Origin: Candidatus Tenderia sp.
Lineage (GTDB): Bacteria; Pseudomonadota; Gammaproteobacteria; Tenderiales; Tenderiaceae
Direction of reading: 5' to 3'
DNA length: 9,253 bases
Assembly (NCBI GenBank): GCA_030148045.1
Contig: JASBUE010000107.1
Coordinates: 1 to 9,253 of the forward strand
Numbering within the stretch: the first letter of the stretch is position 1; each line of letters opens with the position of its first letter. This document shows, piece after piece, positions 1-6,572 of this stretch. The position numbers were made by a program, and so were the translations under genes. A model generated the notes under the pieces. The model searched no databases, was not told the origin of the DNA, and was given only the letters and a program-made list of their open reading frames with translations.

Positions 1-167
1 GCTGTTTCGAAATTAGTGTGAACAGGCCCTAGTTATGAAAGTATTTCCCCCGGCCACGCCTGCGGCGCTCAAGCCACTCTTGTGTTTGGATTGACCGATG
101 TCACTGGAAATGACAGCGATCTGGGCTATTATCCTGCAAGCGATACAATAAACTTTTCGAGGTTTTA
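1..167. other. Leader region upstream of the desaturase gene
   Basis: No convincing gene is visible here; the open frames are under 25 codons. Bases 159-162 (GAGG) form a ribosome binding site five bases before the desaturase ATG. TATTAT at 127-132 and TACAAT at 144-149 both resemble a sigma-70 -10 box, but neither has a good -35 box at 16-18 bases. TTGACC at 91-96 is too far upstream to pair with either. The promoter is therefore likely to lie here but cannot be fixed. Confidence 0.4.
99..115. promoter_or_regulatory. Inverted repeat TGTCA-N7-TGACA, possible operator
   Basis: Perfect five-base arms TGTCA (99-103) and TGACA (111-115) flank a seven-base spacer. The site lies about 50 bases before the desaturase start and just upstream of the TATTAT and TACAAT boxes. 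The size and position suit a dimeric repressor or activator. Desaturase genes are often under such control (for example DesT in Pseudomonas), but this sequence does not match an operator I know. A five-base arm can easily occur by chance. Confidence 0.25.
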
Positions 168-1352
168 ATGATTAACGGTCTTTTCGATTTGTCTTTCTGG
201 GGACTGGTCGGCGCCACGCTGCTGCTGACCCATCTCACCATCATCAGTGTCACGGTGTTTCTGCACCGCCACCAGGCACACCGCGCCCTGACGCTGCACC
301 CGCTCATGAGCCACCTGTTTCGCCTGTGGCTGTGGCTCACCACCGGCATGCGCACCAAGGAGTGGGTGGCGATTCACCGCAAGCACCATGTCAAATGCGA
401 GACCGCGGAGGACCCTCACAGTCCGCAGGTGCTGGGTCTGAAAAAGGTGTTGTGGCAGGGCGCCGAACTCTATCGCCAGGAGGCCGCCGTCAGCGAGACC
501 CTGGACAAGTACGGCAAGGGGACGCCGGATGACTGGTTGGAGCGCCGTGTCTATCGGCACAGCTTCGCCGGTATCGGAGTGATGCTGCTGGCCGATCTGC
601 TCATGTTCGGTCTGGCCGGGATTACCGTCTGGGCTATCCAGATGGTCTGGATTCCCTTCTGGGCCGCGGGCGTGATCAACGGCGTGGGCCATTATTGGGG
701 CTATCGCAATTACGAATGCCCCGATGCCGCCACCAATATCGCGCCCTGGGGCATACTCATCGGCGGGGAAGAGTTGCACAACAACCATCATGCCTATCCC
801 AATTCGGCCAAGCTCTCCTCCAAGTGGTGGGAATTCGATATCGGCTGGCTGTATATCCGGCTGATGCAGACGCTGGGTCTGGCGCGGGTAAAGAAGGTGG
901 CCCGCCTGCCGCAATTGGGACAGCCCAAGGCCGCCCTGGATATGGACACGCTGCGGGCCGTGCTGTCCAATCGATTCCAGGTGATGGCGCGTTATTCGCG
1001 CGAAGTCATTCTGCCGGTCTGCCGCATGGAGGCGGAGAATTCATGCGCCACCTCACGCGCCTGGCTGAAGCGGGCGCGCAAGGCCTTGGTGCGCCACGAA
1101 GTGTTGCTGGATTCCCGCGACCAACAGGCCCTGAGCCGGGCCCTGAGCAACAGCGAGCAGCTGCAACTGGTCTACAGCTTCAAACAGCGCCTGCAGCGGA
1201 TCTGGGAGCGTTCCGGCGACTCCCGCCAGGCATCTCCGCTGGCGGACCTGCAGGAGTGGTGTCGGCAGGCGGACGCCGCCGGTGTCGCCATGTTGGAGAC
1301 GTTCGCCCGGCGGCTGCGCAGCTACACGCTCGAAAGCTCGACAGCCCGGTAA
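168..1352 (+). CDS. desA: Membrane fatty acid desaturase (delta-9, DesA-like)
   Basis: This 394-residue protein is a di-iron fatty acid desaturase of the inner membrane that introduces a cis double bond into acyl chains using oxygen and an electron donor. All three histidine boxes are visible: H33-R-H-Q-A-H38, H70-R-K-H-H74 and H204-N-N-H-H208, plus the NGVGH at 171-175 typical of the family. Hydrophobic stretches lie at about 11-32 and 135-175. Residues from about 255 to the end lie outside the catalytic core: they are charged and helical and resemble the C-terminal part of ISL3-family transposases. The overall layout and length resemble Pseudomonas DesA, which desaturates chains already in phospholipid, so I infer the same role. 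The ATG has GAGG five bases upstream. The gene appears to be transcribed alone, with a hairpin and T run about 90 bases downstream. Confidence 0.93.
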   Translation: MINGLFDLSFWGLVGATLLLTHLTIISVTVFLHRHQAHRALTLHPLMSHLFRLWLWLTTGMRTKEWVAIHRKHHVKCETAEDPHSPQVLGLKKVLWQGAELYRQEAAVSETLDKYGKGTPDDWLERRVYRHSFAGIGVMLLADLLMFGLAGITVWAIQMVWIPFWAAGVINGVGHYWGYRNYECPDAATNIAPWGILIGGEELHNNHHAYPNSAKLSSKWWEFDIGWLYIRLMQTLGLARVKKVARLPQLGQPKAALDMDTLRAVLSNRFQVMARYSREVILPVCRMEAENSCATSRAWLKRARKALVRHEVLLDSRDQQALSRALSNSEQLQLVYSFKQRLQRIWERSGDSRQASPLADLQEWCRQADAAGVAMLETFARRLRSYTLESSTAR

Positions 1353-1441
1353 GTGAAACGCGGTAAAAAACCTTTCATCATTGGCGCCGATACCGCGCCT
1401 GCCGTGATTGCAGAAACCGTATGCGTCAAGGCGCGTCAATC

Positions 1442-1465
1442 GCATCGATGGATGCTTGTTTTTTT
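1442..1465 (+). terminator. Probable intrinsic terminator after the desaturase
   Basis: The stem GCATC (1442-1446) pairs with GATGC (1451-1455) across a four-base loop. TTG and a run of seven T (1459-1465) follow. The stem is short and only moderately GC-rich. The T run and its place about 90 bases after the desaturase stop support a role in ending that transcript before pilZ. Confidence 0.5.
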
Positions 1466-1639
1466 CGAAAGGGAGAACTAGATTTATACGGGTAAGCATG
1501 ATTAATCCAGGGACGGGGGAATCATGTGGCATGTGACGTAATTTTCTTGTTCGGCATGAAACAATATGCCGCCCAAAATCCTCCCCGTGGTGCGTGCCAG
1601 CGCCTTTTTCCCTGCCACATCCGAAAACAGGTGACCGAT

Positions 1640-1915
1640 ATGGAATCGAGATTGCATCCACGTGAGCACGTTGATCTCAATGTCAGCCTGATCCGCCAGG
1701 GGGGTGTGTTGGCGTCGGCCAAGGCGGTTGATCTGAGCAAAGGGGGGCTTGCCATTGAAGACCCCGCAGTGCCTCTCAGTAAAGGCCAGATACTCGATGT
1801 GAAACTATCCACAGCGGGGCAGCCACGCCGCAAAAGCCTGCGTGTCCGCGCCATGGTCATTCATACCGACAGCAAGCGGGTCGGGCTGATGTTCGCCGAT
1901 CGGATACAGTTGTGA
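1640..1915 (+). CDS. Stand-alone PilZ domain protein (c-di-GMP binding)
   Basis: A 91-residue cytoplasmic protein that is a single PilZ domain, the receptor fold for the second messenger cyclic di-GMP. Both ligand motifs are intact: RxxxR at R4-L-H-P-R8 and D/NxSxxG at D31-L-S-K-G-G36. The rest fits the six-stranded barrel and ends with a VGLMF strand (81-85) seen in many PilZ domains. I chose the ATG at 1640 because AGGTGA (1629-1634) sits five bases before it and the domain starts at once. The in-frame GTG at 1526 would add 38 residues that do not look like a domain. Such proteins usually control motility, type IV pili or matrix production by contacting a partner; nothing nearby names that partner. 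A weak promoter could lie around 1456-1484. Confidence 0.88.
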   Translation: MESRLHPREHVDLNVSLIRQGGVLASAKAVDLSKGGLAIEDPAVPLSKGQILDVKLSTAGQPRRKSLRVRAMVIHTDSKRVGLMFADRIQL

Positions 1916-1916
1916 C

Positions 1917-1948
1917 AAAAAAACCGAGCGGCGTCGGGCCGCCCGGTT
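1917..1948 (-). terminator. Intrinsic terminator for the exported repeat protein gene
   Basis: Read on the minus strand, ACCG-(G)-GCGGC pairs with GCCGC-(T)-CGGT across a five-base loop, with one mismatch in the stem, and seven T follow directly. This is a strong rho-independent terminator about 55 bases after the stop of the gene ending at 2002. Read on the plus strand the hairpin is followed only by TT, so it would be a poor terminator for pilZ, whose stop codon is two bases away. Confidence 0.8.
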
Positions 1949-2001
1949 GAAACAATTAAGGGACCGCCCGCATGGTTCAGGCGAGGGTCACGCTTGGGCA
2001 A

Positions 2002-3048
2002 TCATTGAAAGGGATCAATGAAAGGACAGTTGACCACATGGTCGCTGTTCATGGGCCGCGCCAGGGTGACCTTGACCGCGCCGGCCCCCTGTTTGGCGAA
2101 GATGTCATCCATGGTTTCCAGCAGGCTGGCCTGGCCCGGTGATTGCCACTGCACCATGTGAATCCGCCACAAGGGACTGTAGTTCGCGTCTCCCGGTGCC
2201 GCCGCGGCAATGCCGGGCTGAAATCCCATCGGTCCCGTTCCCTTGATGCCGTTCTTGAATTGATACAGATCCACCGCCGCCGCACTGTCTATGGTCCCGG
2301 CCACCGTCGGCGCATGTACCACCCCCATCATCTCGGCCGGCCCCGCGGGGGCGGCGTCGGTGACGATGTAGTAGATGGTTTTACCCCGCGGTCCCCAGCC
2401 GCGATGCGCGACAAAGGTGGCTTTCATTTTGTCCAGATCGATATCCAGCAGCTGCGCACCGCCATAGGGGGTGGTGTCGGTCAGGGTCTTGGTTTCCTTT
2501 ACCGGTAGTTGACCGCCCGGCCAGACTACCTGGGGCATGTTGAGCACCACATCGGTCGGTTCAAGTTCGAGCTTGCCGCTGCGCTCCGCGGCCAGGATGG
2601 CCTGCTCAGAATCGAGCAACTCCGGGGTCTTGAACATGCGCCATTTGACCCGCACCACCGACCTCACTGCGCTGTAGCGGTCACGCTGTGCCGGAGTGCT
2701 GGTAAAGACCTCCCGCTGGTAGCCGTGCAGCCCTTCACCCTCGATGCCATTGGCAAACAGATAGACCTTGTCCCGCGACGCGGCCGGTGTGTTGCTCAGC
2801 AGCGGAGCCAGCTCCACTCGCCACTGTTGTTGGTGGGTGATGCGATCGGCCTGCTCGCTGTCATTTGCATCCGTCACGATGTAATAGAGCTCACCGCCTT
2901 CGTAATAACCGCCATGCAGCGGAATGGCGGCCGGCACGCTGGCACGCGATAACTTCAGCTCCATCGGATTGGCACCGGCCTGTAGTGGCGCGGCGAGCGC
3001 AAAAAGCAGTAGCAGAGTGACCGTCGTCAATCGTGATCGCGGCTTCAT
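2002..3048 (-). CDS. Exported protein with two copies of an uncharacterised domain (DUF7482-like)
   Basis: I cannot assign a function. The 348-residue product starts with a clear Sec signal peptide: basic n-region (K2, R4, R6), hydrophobic core 8-20, likely cleavage after A24 or A26. The mature protein is two copies of one domain, at about 46-180 and 217-348. Each has, in the same order, YYIVTD (55-60; 226-231), an NGI-G-G--G(Y/F)Q block (100-111; 266-277), Y-----(V/I)--V(K/Q)W (125-136; 290-301), a helical segment rich in acidic residues (141-160; 306-322) and a VxN(M/C)P end (168-172; 338-342). From memory this resembles proteins annotated with DUF7482, which I could not verify. Location would be periplasmic or secreted. 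The start is secure: GGAGG lies six bases before the ATG. A strong terminator follows. Confidence 0.8.
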   Translation of the reverse strand: MKPRSRLTTVTLLLLFALAAPLQAGANPMELKLSRASVPAAIPLHGGYYEGGELYYIVTDANDSEQADRITHQQQWRVELAPLLSNTPAASRDKVYLFANGIEGEGLHGYQREVFTSTPAQRDRYSAVRSVVRVKWRMFKTPELLDSEQAILAAERSGKLELEPTDVVLNMPQVVWPGGQLPVKETKTLTDTTPYGGAQLLDIDLDKMKATFVAHRGWGPRGKTIYYIVTDAAPAGPAEMMGVVHAPTVAGTIDSAAAVDLYQFKNGIKGTGPMGFQPGIAAAAPGDANYSPLWRIHMVQWQSPGQASLLETMDDIFAKQGAGAVKVTLARPMNSDHVVNCPFIDPFQ

Positions 3049-3052
3049 TTCA

Positions 3053-3068
3053 CACCTCCTTAATAAGG
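3053..3068 (-). promoter_or_regulatory. Strong ribosome binding site overlapping a small palindrome
   Basis: On the minus strand AAGGAGGTG (3061-3053) is a near-perfect Shine-Dalgarno sequence that fixes the start of the exported protein at 3048. The adjoining CCTTATTAAGG (3068-3058) can form a four-base stem that includes AAGG of this site. The stem is weak, so any masking effect is speculative. Confidence 0.6.
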
Positions 3069-3071
3069 TTG

Positions 3072-3092
3072 GGCGGGCCTTGGCAGGCCGCC
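3072..3092. repeat. GC-rich hairpin in the leader of the exported repeat protein gene
   Basis: GGCGGGCCT (3072-3080) pairs with AGGCCGCC (3085-3092) across TGGC, with one bulged G. It lies 24 bases upstream of the start codon at 3048. On the minus strand no T run follows, so it is not a terminator in that direction. It could separate this gene from the transcript of the small genes upstream, or stabilise the 5' end of the message. Confidence 0.4.
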
Positions 3093-3180
3093 TGTTTTGA
3101 TGTCCAACGCTGTCGTGTTTGTTAGTCGCCTGCGCTGGCCGGACCTTACAGAGGGTGGCAACGGTAGAGATTCGCCTGGC

Positions 3181-3368
3181 TTAATTCACCTCCAACTTGT
3201 TGATTACATTCACTGCGGCACGCTCCCGGGAGAGCAGATCGTTGACCATCCCCGACAAGGTGACGGCGTCGTTCTTGCTGTCCACAGCGATATTCTCCTT
3301 GGGGCCGGCAGCGACAACAGGCAGGCGAGCAAGATCAATCCGCTGACCGGGGAGGGAGGAACCCGCAT
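3181..3368 (-). pseudogene. Small exported protein with a BON-like half-domain, frameshifted
   Basis: The ATG at 3368 shares its A with the stop of the upstream DUF3330-type gene (TGATG), a common sign of coupled translation. It opens a signal-peptide-like start: hydrophobic residues 8-22 with an LLAC that could be a lipobox. After CCCC (3304-3301) that frame gives nonsense and stops at 3210. The overlapping frame, entered by restoring one C, reads PKENIAVDSKNDAVTLSGMV and on to a stop at 3181. That part resembles the second half of a BON domain (V-L-G-V pattern then an R/A-rich helix). The repaired product would be 62 residues. I infer a one-base deletion, either a true loss or a sequencing error. 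No Shine-Dalgarno sequence is visible. Alternatively these are two unrelated chance frames. Confidence 0.45.
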
Positions 3369-3610
3369 CACGGGGTATTGTGCTGCCTGTTGTTGGTGTT
3401 GTTCTGATGCTCCCATTTATCAAAGCAGTCCAGGCCGCAAAAATAGAGGACATAATCCTCTGCCTCTTCGACATGGGCGAGGGATTTGGGAATCTCTTTC
3501 AGACAGACTTCACAGGAAACCGTGGCGTGTTGTGGTTGTTCACGCAGCGTCTGTTCCTGCAACTTTCTTTCCTTTTCTTCGGGCCTTGGTTCCTTTTCGG
3601 AATTAGACAT
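3368..3610 (-). CDS. Small four-cysteine protein, DUF3330 type
   Basis: An 80-residue cytoplasmic protein of unknown function. The first 30 residues are charged (Glu, Lys, Arg, Gln) and probably disordered or helical. The core has C33-E-V-C36 and, about 22 residues on, C58-G-L-D-C62, followed by an aromatic W. This is a likely zinc-binding or treble-clef-like knuckle. The pattern CEVCLKEIP--EA-DYV--FCGL-C matches my memory of the DUF3330 family, members of which also occur beside mercury-resistance genes in Tn21-like transposons; no such genes are visible here. I place the start at 3610 because AAGGA (3623-3619) lies eight bases upstream. The other ATG, at 3619, overlaps that site. It lies about 70 bases after nuoN on the same strand, beyond a weak terminator, so some read-through from nuo is possible. 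Confidence 0.75.
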   Translation of the reverse strand: MSNSEKEPRPEEKERKLQEQTLREQPQHATVSCEVCLKEIPKSLAHVEEAEDYVLYFCGLDCFDKWEHQNNTNNRQHNTP

Positions 3611-3637
3611 CAATAGCATCCTTAAGATTTGGCTGAT

Positions 3638-3664
3638 AAAAACATGAATGGCATCGCCCTCATG
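3638..3664 (-). terminator. Weak intrinsic terminator after nuoN
   Basis: On the minus strand CATGA (3664-3660) pairs with TCATG (3647-3643), and GGC (3658-3656) with GCC (3652-3650), with a small uneven internal loop. Five T (3642-3638) follow. It lies 18 bases after the nuoN stop and before the DUF3330-type gene. The interrupted stem suggests partial rather than full termination. Confidence 0.45.
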
Positions 3665-3681
3665 GGTATTTTAAAGTACTT

Positions 3682-5076
3682 CTAATAGGCCTTTAGCAAC
3701 CATTCCGGGAAAATACCGAGGCCGATAACAAGGAGGCTGGTTATGATCACGACGGCGAACGTTCCCTTTGTCGGCGGTGTGACGTCTCGGAGCGGCGCCC
3801 CCAGACCATAAAATACCATCATTATCCGTAAGTAATAAAAAAAAGCGAGCGCTGTATTGATCACCGCGATCACTGCCAGCAGTGTGTGGCCGGCCTCGAC
3901 GGCCGCGCCAAAGGCGAGCAGCTTGGCCATGAACCCTGCGGTCGGCGGGAGGCCGGCCAGGGCCAGCAGGCACACCCCCATGGCGAGGCCCAGCACCGGC
4001 TGACGTCGCCCCAGACCGCGATATTCCTCCAGTTCTCCGCGGCCAAAACCGGGGCGGGCCAGCGCGGCGACGACGGCAAATGCCCCCAGGTTCATGATCG
4101 CATAGGCAACGGCGTAATAAACGGCTGCGTCTTGGCCCAGGGAAGTGCCGGCCGCCAGCGCCACCAGGACATAACCGAGATGGGCGATGGAGGAATAGGC
4201 GAGCAACCTTTTCAGGTTCTGTTGCCGCAACGCCAGCAGGTTGCCCACCACCATGCTGATCAGCGCCAGTCCCCACAACAACGGCAGCAAGGCCTCCCAT
4301 ATCTGTGGCAGCTGCAAGCTTAAAAGCCGGATCAGAAACACCAATACCGCAGCCTTGGCGATACTGGCGAACAGGGCCGTGACCGGCGTGGGGGCGGCCT
4401 GGTAGATGTCGGGCGCCCACATATGGAACGGTACCAGGGCCAACTTGAAGCCTGCCCCGACCAGGATCAAGGTCACGGCGATCGGCAGTAAGCGTTCGCC
4501 CGTGCCGGCCGCGCCCAGCGCCACCAGATCCAGGGTGCCCGTGCCGGCATAGGCCAATGCAATCCCATAAAGAAAGAACGCGGCGGCAAGGCCGGCGAGC
4601 ACGGCGTATTTCACCCCACCCTCGATCGCACCGTCCCTTGCCGGTCGCCAGGCGACGAGGGCGTAGAGCGGCACGGCCAGGATTTCCAGGCCGATAAAGG
4701 CACTGAGCAGGTGGCGTGAGGCGACGAGCAGGGTCATCCCCAGTGTCGCCAAGAGGAGCAGGCTCAAATATTCCTCCCGGATCTCGTCGCGGGTGGGTGC
4801 GTAGCCGTGGGAGAGCAAGACGATGGCGGCGCTGCCCAGCGCGAACAACAAGGTAAACAGGCGGCTTAAGTCGTCGATCACCAGCATGCCGCCCACCTCG
4901 CGAGGGACCTCCCAGAACAGGGTGGCGGCGGCCGCCAACAGCAGGAATGCCAGCGTGACGGCCATCAACGTCCGGGTCGAAACACGCCGCGGCCAGACCC
5001 CCAGCATAAGTACCGCCAGGCCCCCTGACGCGAGCAGGATGAACGGGGCCAGGCCAAGCAGATCAGCGGAGTGCAT
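3682..5076 (-). CDS. nuoN: NADH-quinone oxidoreductase subunit N
   Basis: One of the three antiporter-like proton-pumping subunits in the membrane arm of complex I, in the inner membrane. The product has 464 residues, slightly shorter than the E. coli protein, and is hydrophobic throughout, as expected for about 14 membrane helices. The charged residues of the proton path are present: E131 in the GLE motif, K211 in GFKLALVPFHMWAPD, K241 in SIAKAA, K289 in NLKRLLAYSSIAHLGY and K385 in GFMAKLLAFG. The ATG at 5076 lies inside the end of nuoM, overlapping by 14 bases, and its own ribosome binding site is weak, so translation is probably coupled. It is the last gene of the operon. Eight T occur in the FFYY codons near the end. 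Confidence 0.97.
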   Translation of the reverse strand: MHSADLLGLAPFILLASGGLAVLMLGVWPRRVSTRTLMAVTLAFLLLAAAATLFWEVPREVGGMLVIDDLSRLFTLLFALGSAAIVLLSHGYAPTRDEIREEYLSLLLLATLGMTLLVASRHLLSAFIGLEILAVPLYALVAWRPARDGAIEGGVKYAVLAGLAAAFFLYGIALAYAGTGTLDLVALGAAGTGERLLPIAVTLILVGAGFKLALVPFHMWAPDIYQAAPTPVTALFASIAKAAVLVFLIRLLSLQLPQIWEALLPLLWGLALISMVVGNLLALRQQNLKRLLAYSSIAHLGYVLVALAAGTSLGQDAAVYYAVAYAIMNLGAFAVVAALARPGFGRGELEEYRGLGRRQPVLGLAMGVCLLALAGLPPTAGFMAKLLAFGAAVEAGHTLLAVIAVINTALAFFYYLRIMMVFYGLGAPLRDVTPPTKGTFAVVIITSLLVIGLGIFPEWLLKAY

Positions 5077-6562
5077 CTACCGCGCCTGCCGTCACAGTGG
5101 CAGCTGTTTCGATGATGATGGCCAGCGGGGCTTCCAGGTTCTCCAGAAAAGGGGCCGGATAGAGACCCAGCCACAACACGGCGATGGCCAACAATGCCAG
5201 CGCCAGTGTCTCGCGGCGGTCGAGATCGGTCCATACCTGTTCGCCATGTATTTCCCCGAGCATGGCGCGCTGGTACATCCATAGCAGGTAAATCACCCCG
5301 GCAATGATACCCAGGGCACCCTCCACGGCCAGCCCCGCCGAGACCTGGAACACGCCGGCCAGGACCAGGAACTCGCCGGCAAAGTTGGCCAGCCCCGGCA
5401 TACCCATGGCCGAGAGGGTGAAAAGTAACAGCAGTGCGCCGAGGCGTGGCAGCGGCGCTAACAGCCCGCCGAGATTGCTCATCAAACGTGTCCCGGAACG
5501 TTCCTCCAGCATGCCGACCAAGGCGAACATCGCCCCGGTCGTCACCCCGTGGGCCAGCATCAGGATCACGGCGCCGCTCAAGCCCTGCTGATTCCAGGCA
5601 TAGATGCCGAGCACCACGAAGCCGAGGTGGCTGATAGAGGAGTAAGCGATGAGGCGCTTCATGTCCTCCTGCACCAAGGCCAGCAAGGCGCCGTACAGGA
5701 TACCGATCACCCCCAACGCCATGCCCAGCGGGGCAAACACGGCGGAGGCGTCGGGAAATAGCGGCAGGCAGAACCGTATCAAGCCGTAGGCGCCGGTTTT
5801 CAATAACAGGCCGGCGAGCAGGATACTGCCCGCCGTCGGGGCCTCGGTGTGGGCATCCGGCAGCCAGCTGTGCACGGGAAACAGCGGGATCTTGACGGCG
5901 AAGGCCACGAAAAACCCCAACATCAACCACATCCCGGTGGTGCCGGGCAGGTGGGTGTGCATCAGTTCGAAGTAGTCGAAGGTGTAGCTGCCGGTCTGTT
6001 CGCCGTGGGTGAAGTACAACCCCAGGATCGCCACCAGCATCAACAGCGAGCCGGTCACCGTAAAGAGGAAAAACTTGTAGGCGGCGTAGAGCCGGCGCTG
6101 ATGCCCCCATAGCCCAATGAGGAAATACATCGGTACCAGCATCAGTTCCCAGAACACATAGAACAACACCAGGTCCAGCGCCAGGAATACCCCCATGATG
6201 CCAGCCTGGCTGGCAAGCAGCAGGCAAGCGAAGGCGGGCCAATTGCGGCGCACGGCGTTCCACGAGACCAGCACCGCGACCGGCACGAGCAATGCGGTCA
6301 ACAGCACCAGCAGCAGGCTGATGCCGTCCATGGCCAATAGGTACTGGATGCCGACGCTGGGGATCCAGGATGCGCGTTCCGTATAAAAGTAACCGCTCTC
6401 GGTCGGGCCCGCTCCCCACCACAGGCCGATGACAATCAGCAGCTCCAGGGTGGCGACGGCGAGTGCGAACCAGCGTGCATAGGCTGCCCTGCCCTGTGCT
6501 GTCAGCCAGATCGAGAGGCCTCCGAGCAGGGGCAGGAATATCAGTACGCTTAACCACGGCAT
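5063..6562 (-). CDS. nuoM: NADH-quinone oxidoreductase subunit M
   Basis: The second antiporter-like subunit of complex I, 499 residues, close to the usual size. It spans the inner membrane about 14 times and carries one proton channel. The conserved residues are E139 in the FWELMLVPMY motif, K224 in FAVKIPLFPVHSWLPDAHTEAP, K255 in GLLLKTGAYG, K302 in MKRLIAYSSISHLG, H338 in LAHG and E397 in NFAGEF. The last of these takes the place of the terminal lysine found in NuoL and NuoN and is diagnostic of NuoM. The ATG at 6562 has AGGA (6573-6570) seven bases upstream, and this site overlaps the nuoL stop. The gap to nuoL is 10 bases. The 14-base overlap with nuoN includes both the nuoN start and the nuoM stop. 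Confidence 0.98.
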   Translation of the reverse strand: MPWLSVLIFLPLLGGLSIWLTAQGRAAYARWFALAVATLELLIVIGLWWGAGPTESGYFYTERASWIPSVGIQYLLAMDGISLLLVLLTALLVPVAVLVSWNAVRRNWPAFACLLLASQAGIMGVFLALDLVLFYVFWELMLVPMYFLIGLWGHQRRLYAAYKFFLFTVTGSLLMLVAILGLYFTHGEQTGSYTFDYFELMHTHLPGTTGMWLMLGFFVAFAVKIPLFPVHSWLPDAHTEAPTAGSILLAGLLLKTGAYGLIRFCLPLFPDASAVFAPLGMALGVIGILYGALLALVQEDMKRLIAYSSISHLGFVVLGIYAWNQQGLSGAVILMLAHGVTTGAMFALVGMLEERSGTRLMSNLGGLLAPLPRLGALLLLFTLSAMGMPGLANFAGEFLVLAGVFQVSAGLAVEGALGIIAGVIYLLWMYQRAMLGEIHGEQVWTDLDRRETLALALLAIAVLWLGLYPAPFLENLEAPLAIIIETAATVTAGAVDALR

Positions 6563-6572
6563 CGCATCGTCC

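Noticed and set aside
1..35. Possible insertion sequence end or repeat at the left edge
   Set aside because: The stretch includes TTCGAA and a GGCCCTAG string, but no second copy, terminal inverted repeat or transposase is visible in the window.
165..914. Open frame of 249 codons antisense to the desaturase
   Set aside because: It has biased, low-information composition and no motif or ribosome binding site. The plus-strand frame has the three histidine boxes.
1456..1510. Possible riboswitch or promoter before pilZ
   Set aside because: TTGTTT (1456-1461) and TAGATT (1479-1484) are 17 bases apart but match the consensus poorly. No c-di-GMP riboswitch fold could be recognised.
1526..1639. N-terminal extension of the PilZ protein from the GTG at 1526
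   Set aside because: The added 38 residues look random, and a good ribosome binding site lies just before the ATG at 1640.
3097..3606. Plus-strand open frame of 169 codons across the small-gene region
   Set aside because: It lies opposite the DUF3330-type gene, whose cysteine motifs are clear. The plus-strand translation shows no recognisable features and has no ribosome binding site.
3671..4420. Open frame of 249 codons overlapping the end of nuoN
   Set aside because: It is a shadow in the -1 frame of nuoN. It was considered as a frameshift product because of the T run, but its tail has no hydrophobic character.
4965..6557. Long open frame of 530 codons on the minus strand inside nuoM
   Set aside because: It is nuoM read in another frame. 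The translation is Arg/Gly/Pro-rich with no membrane helices, as expected for a GC-rich shadow frame, while the nuoM frame carries all family motifs.
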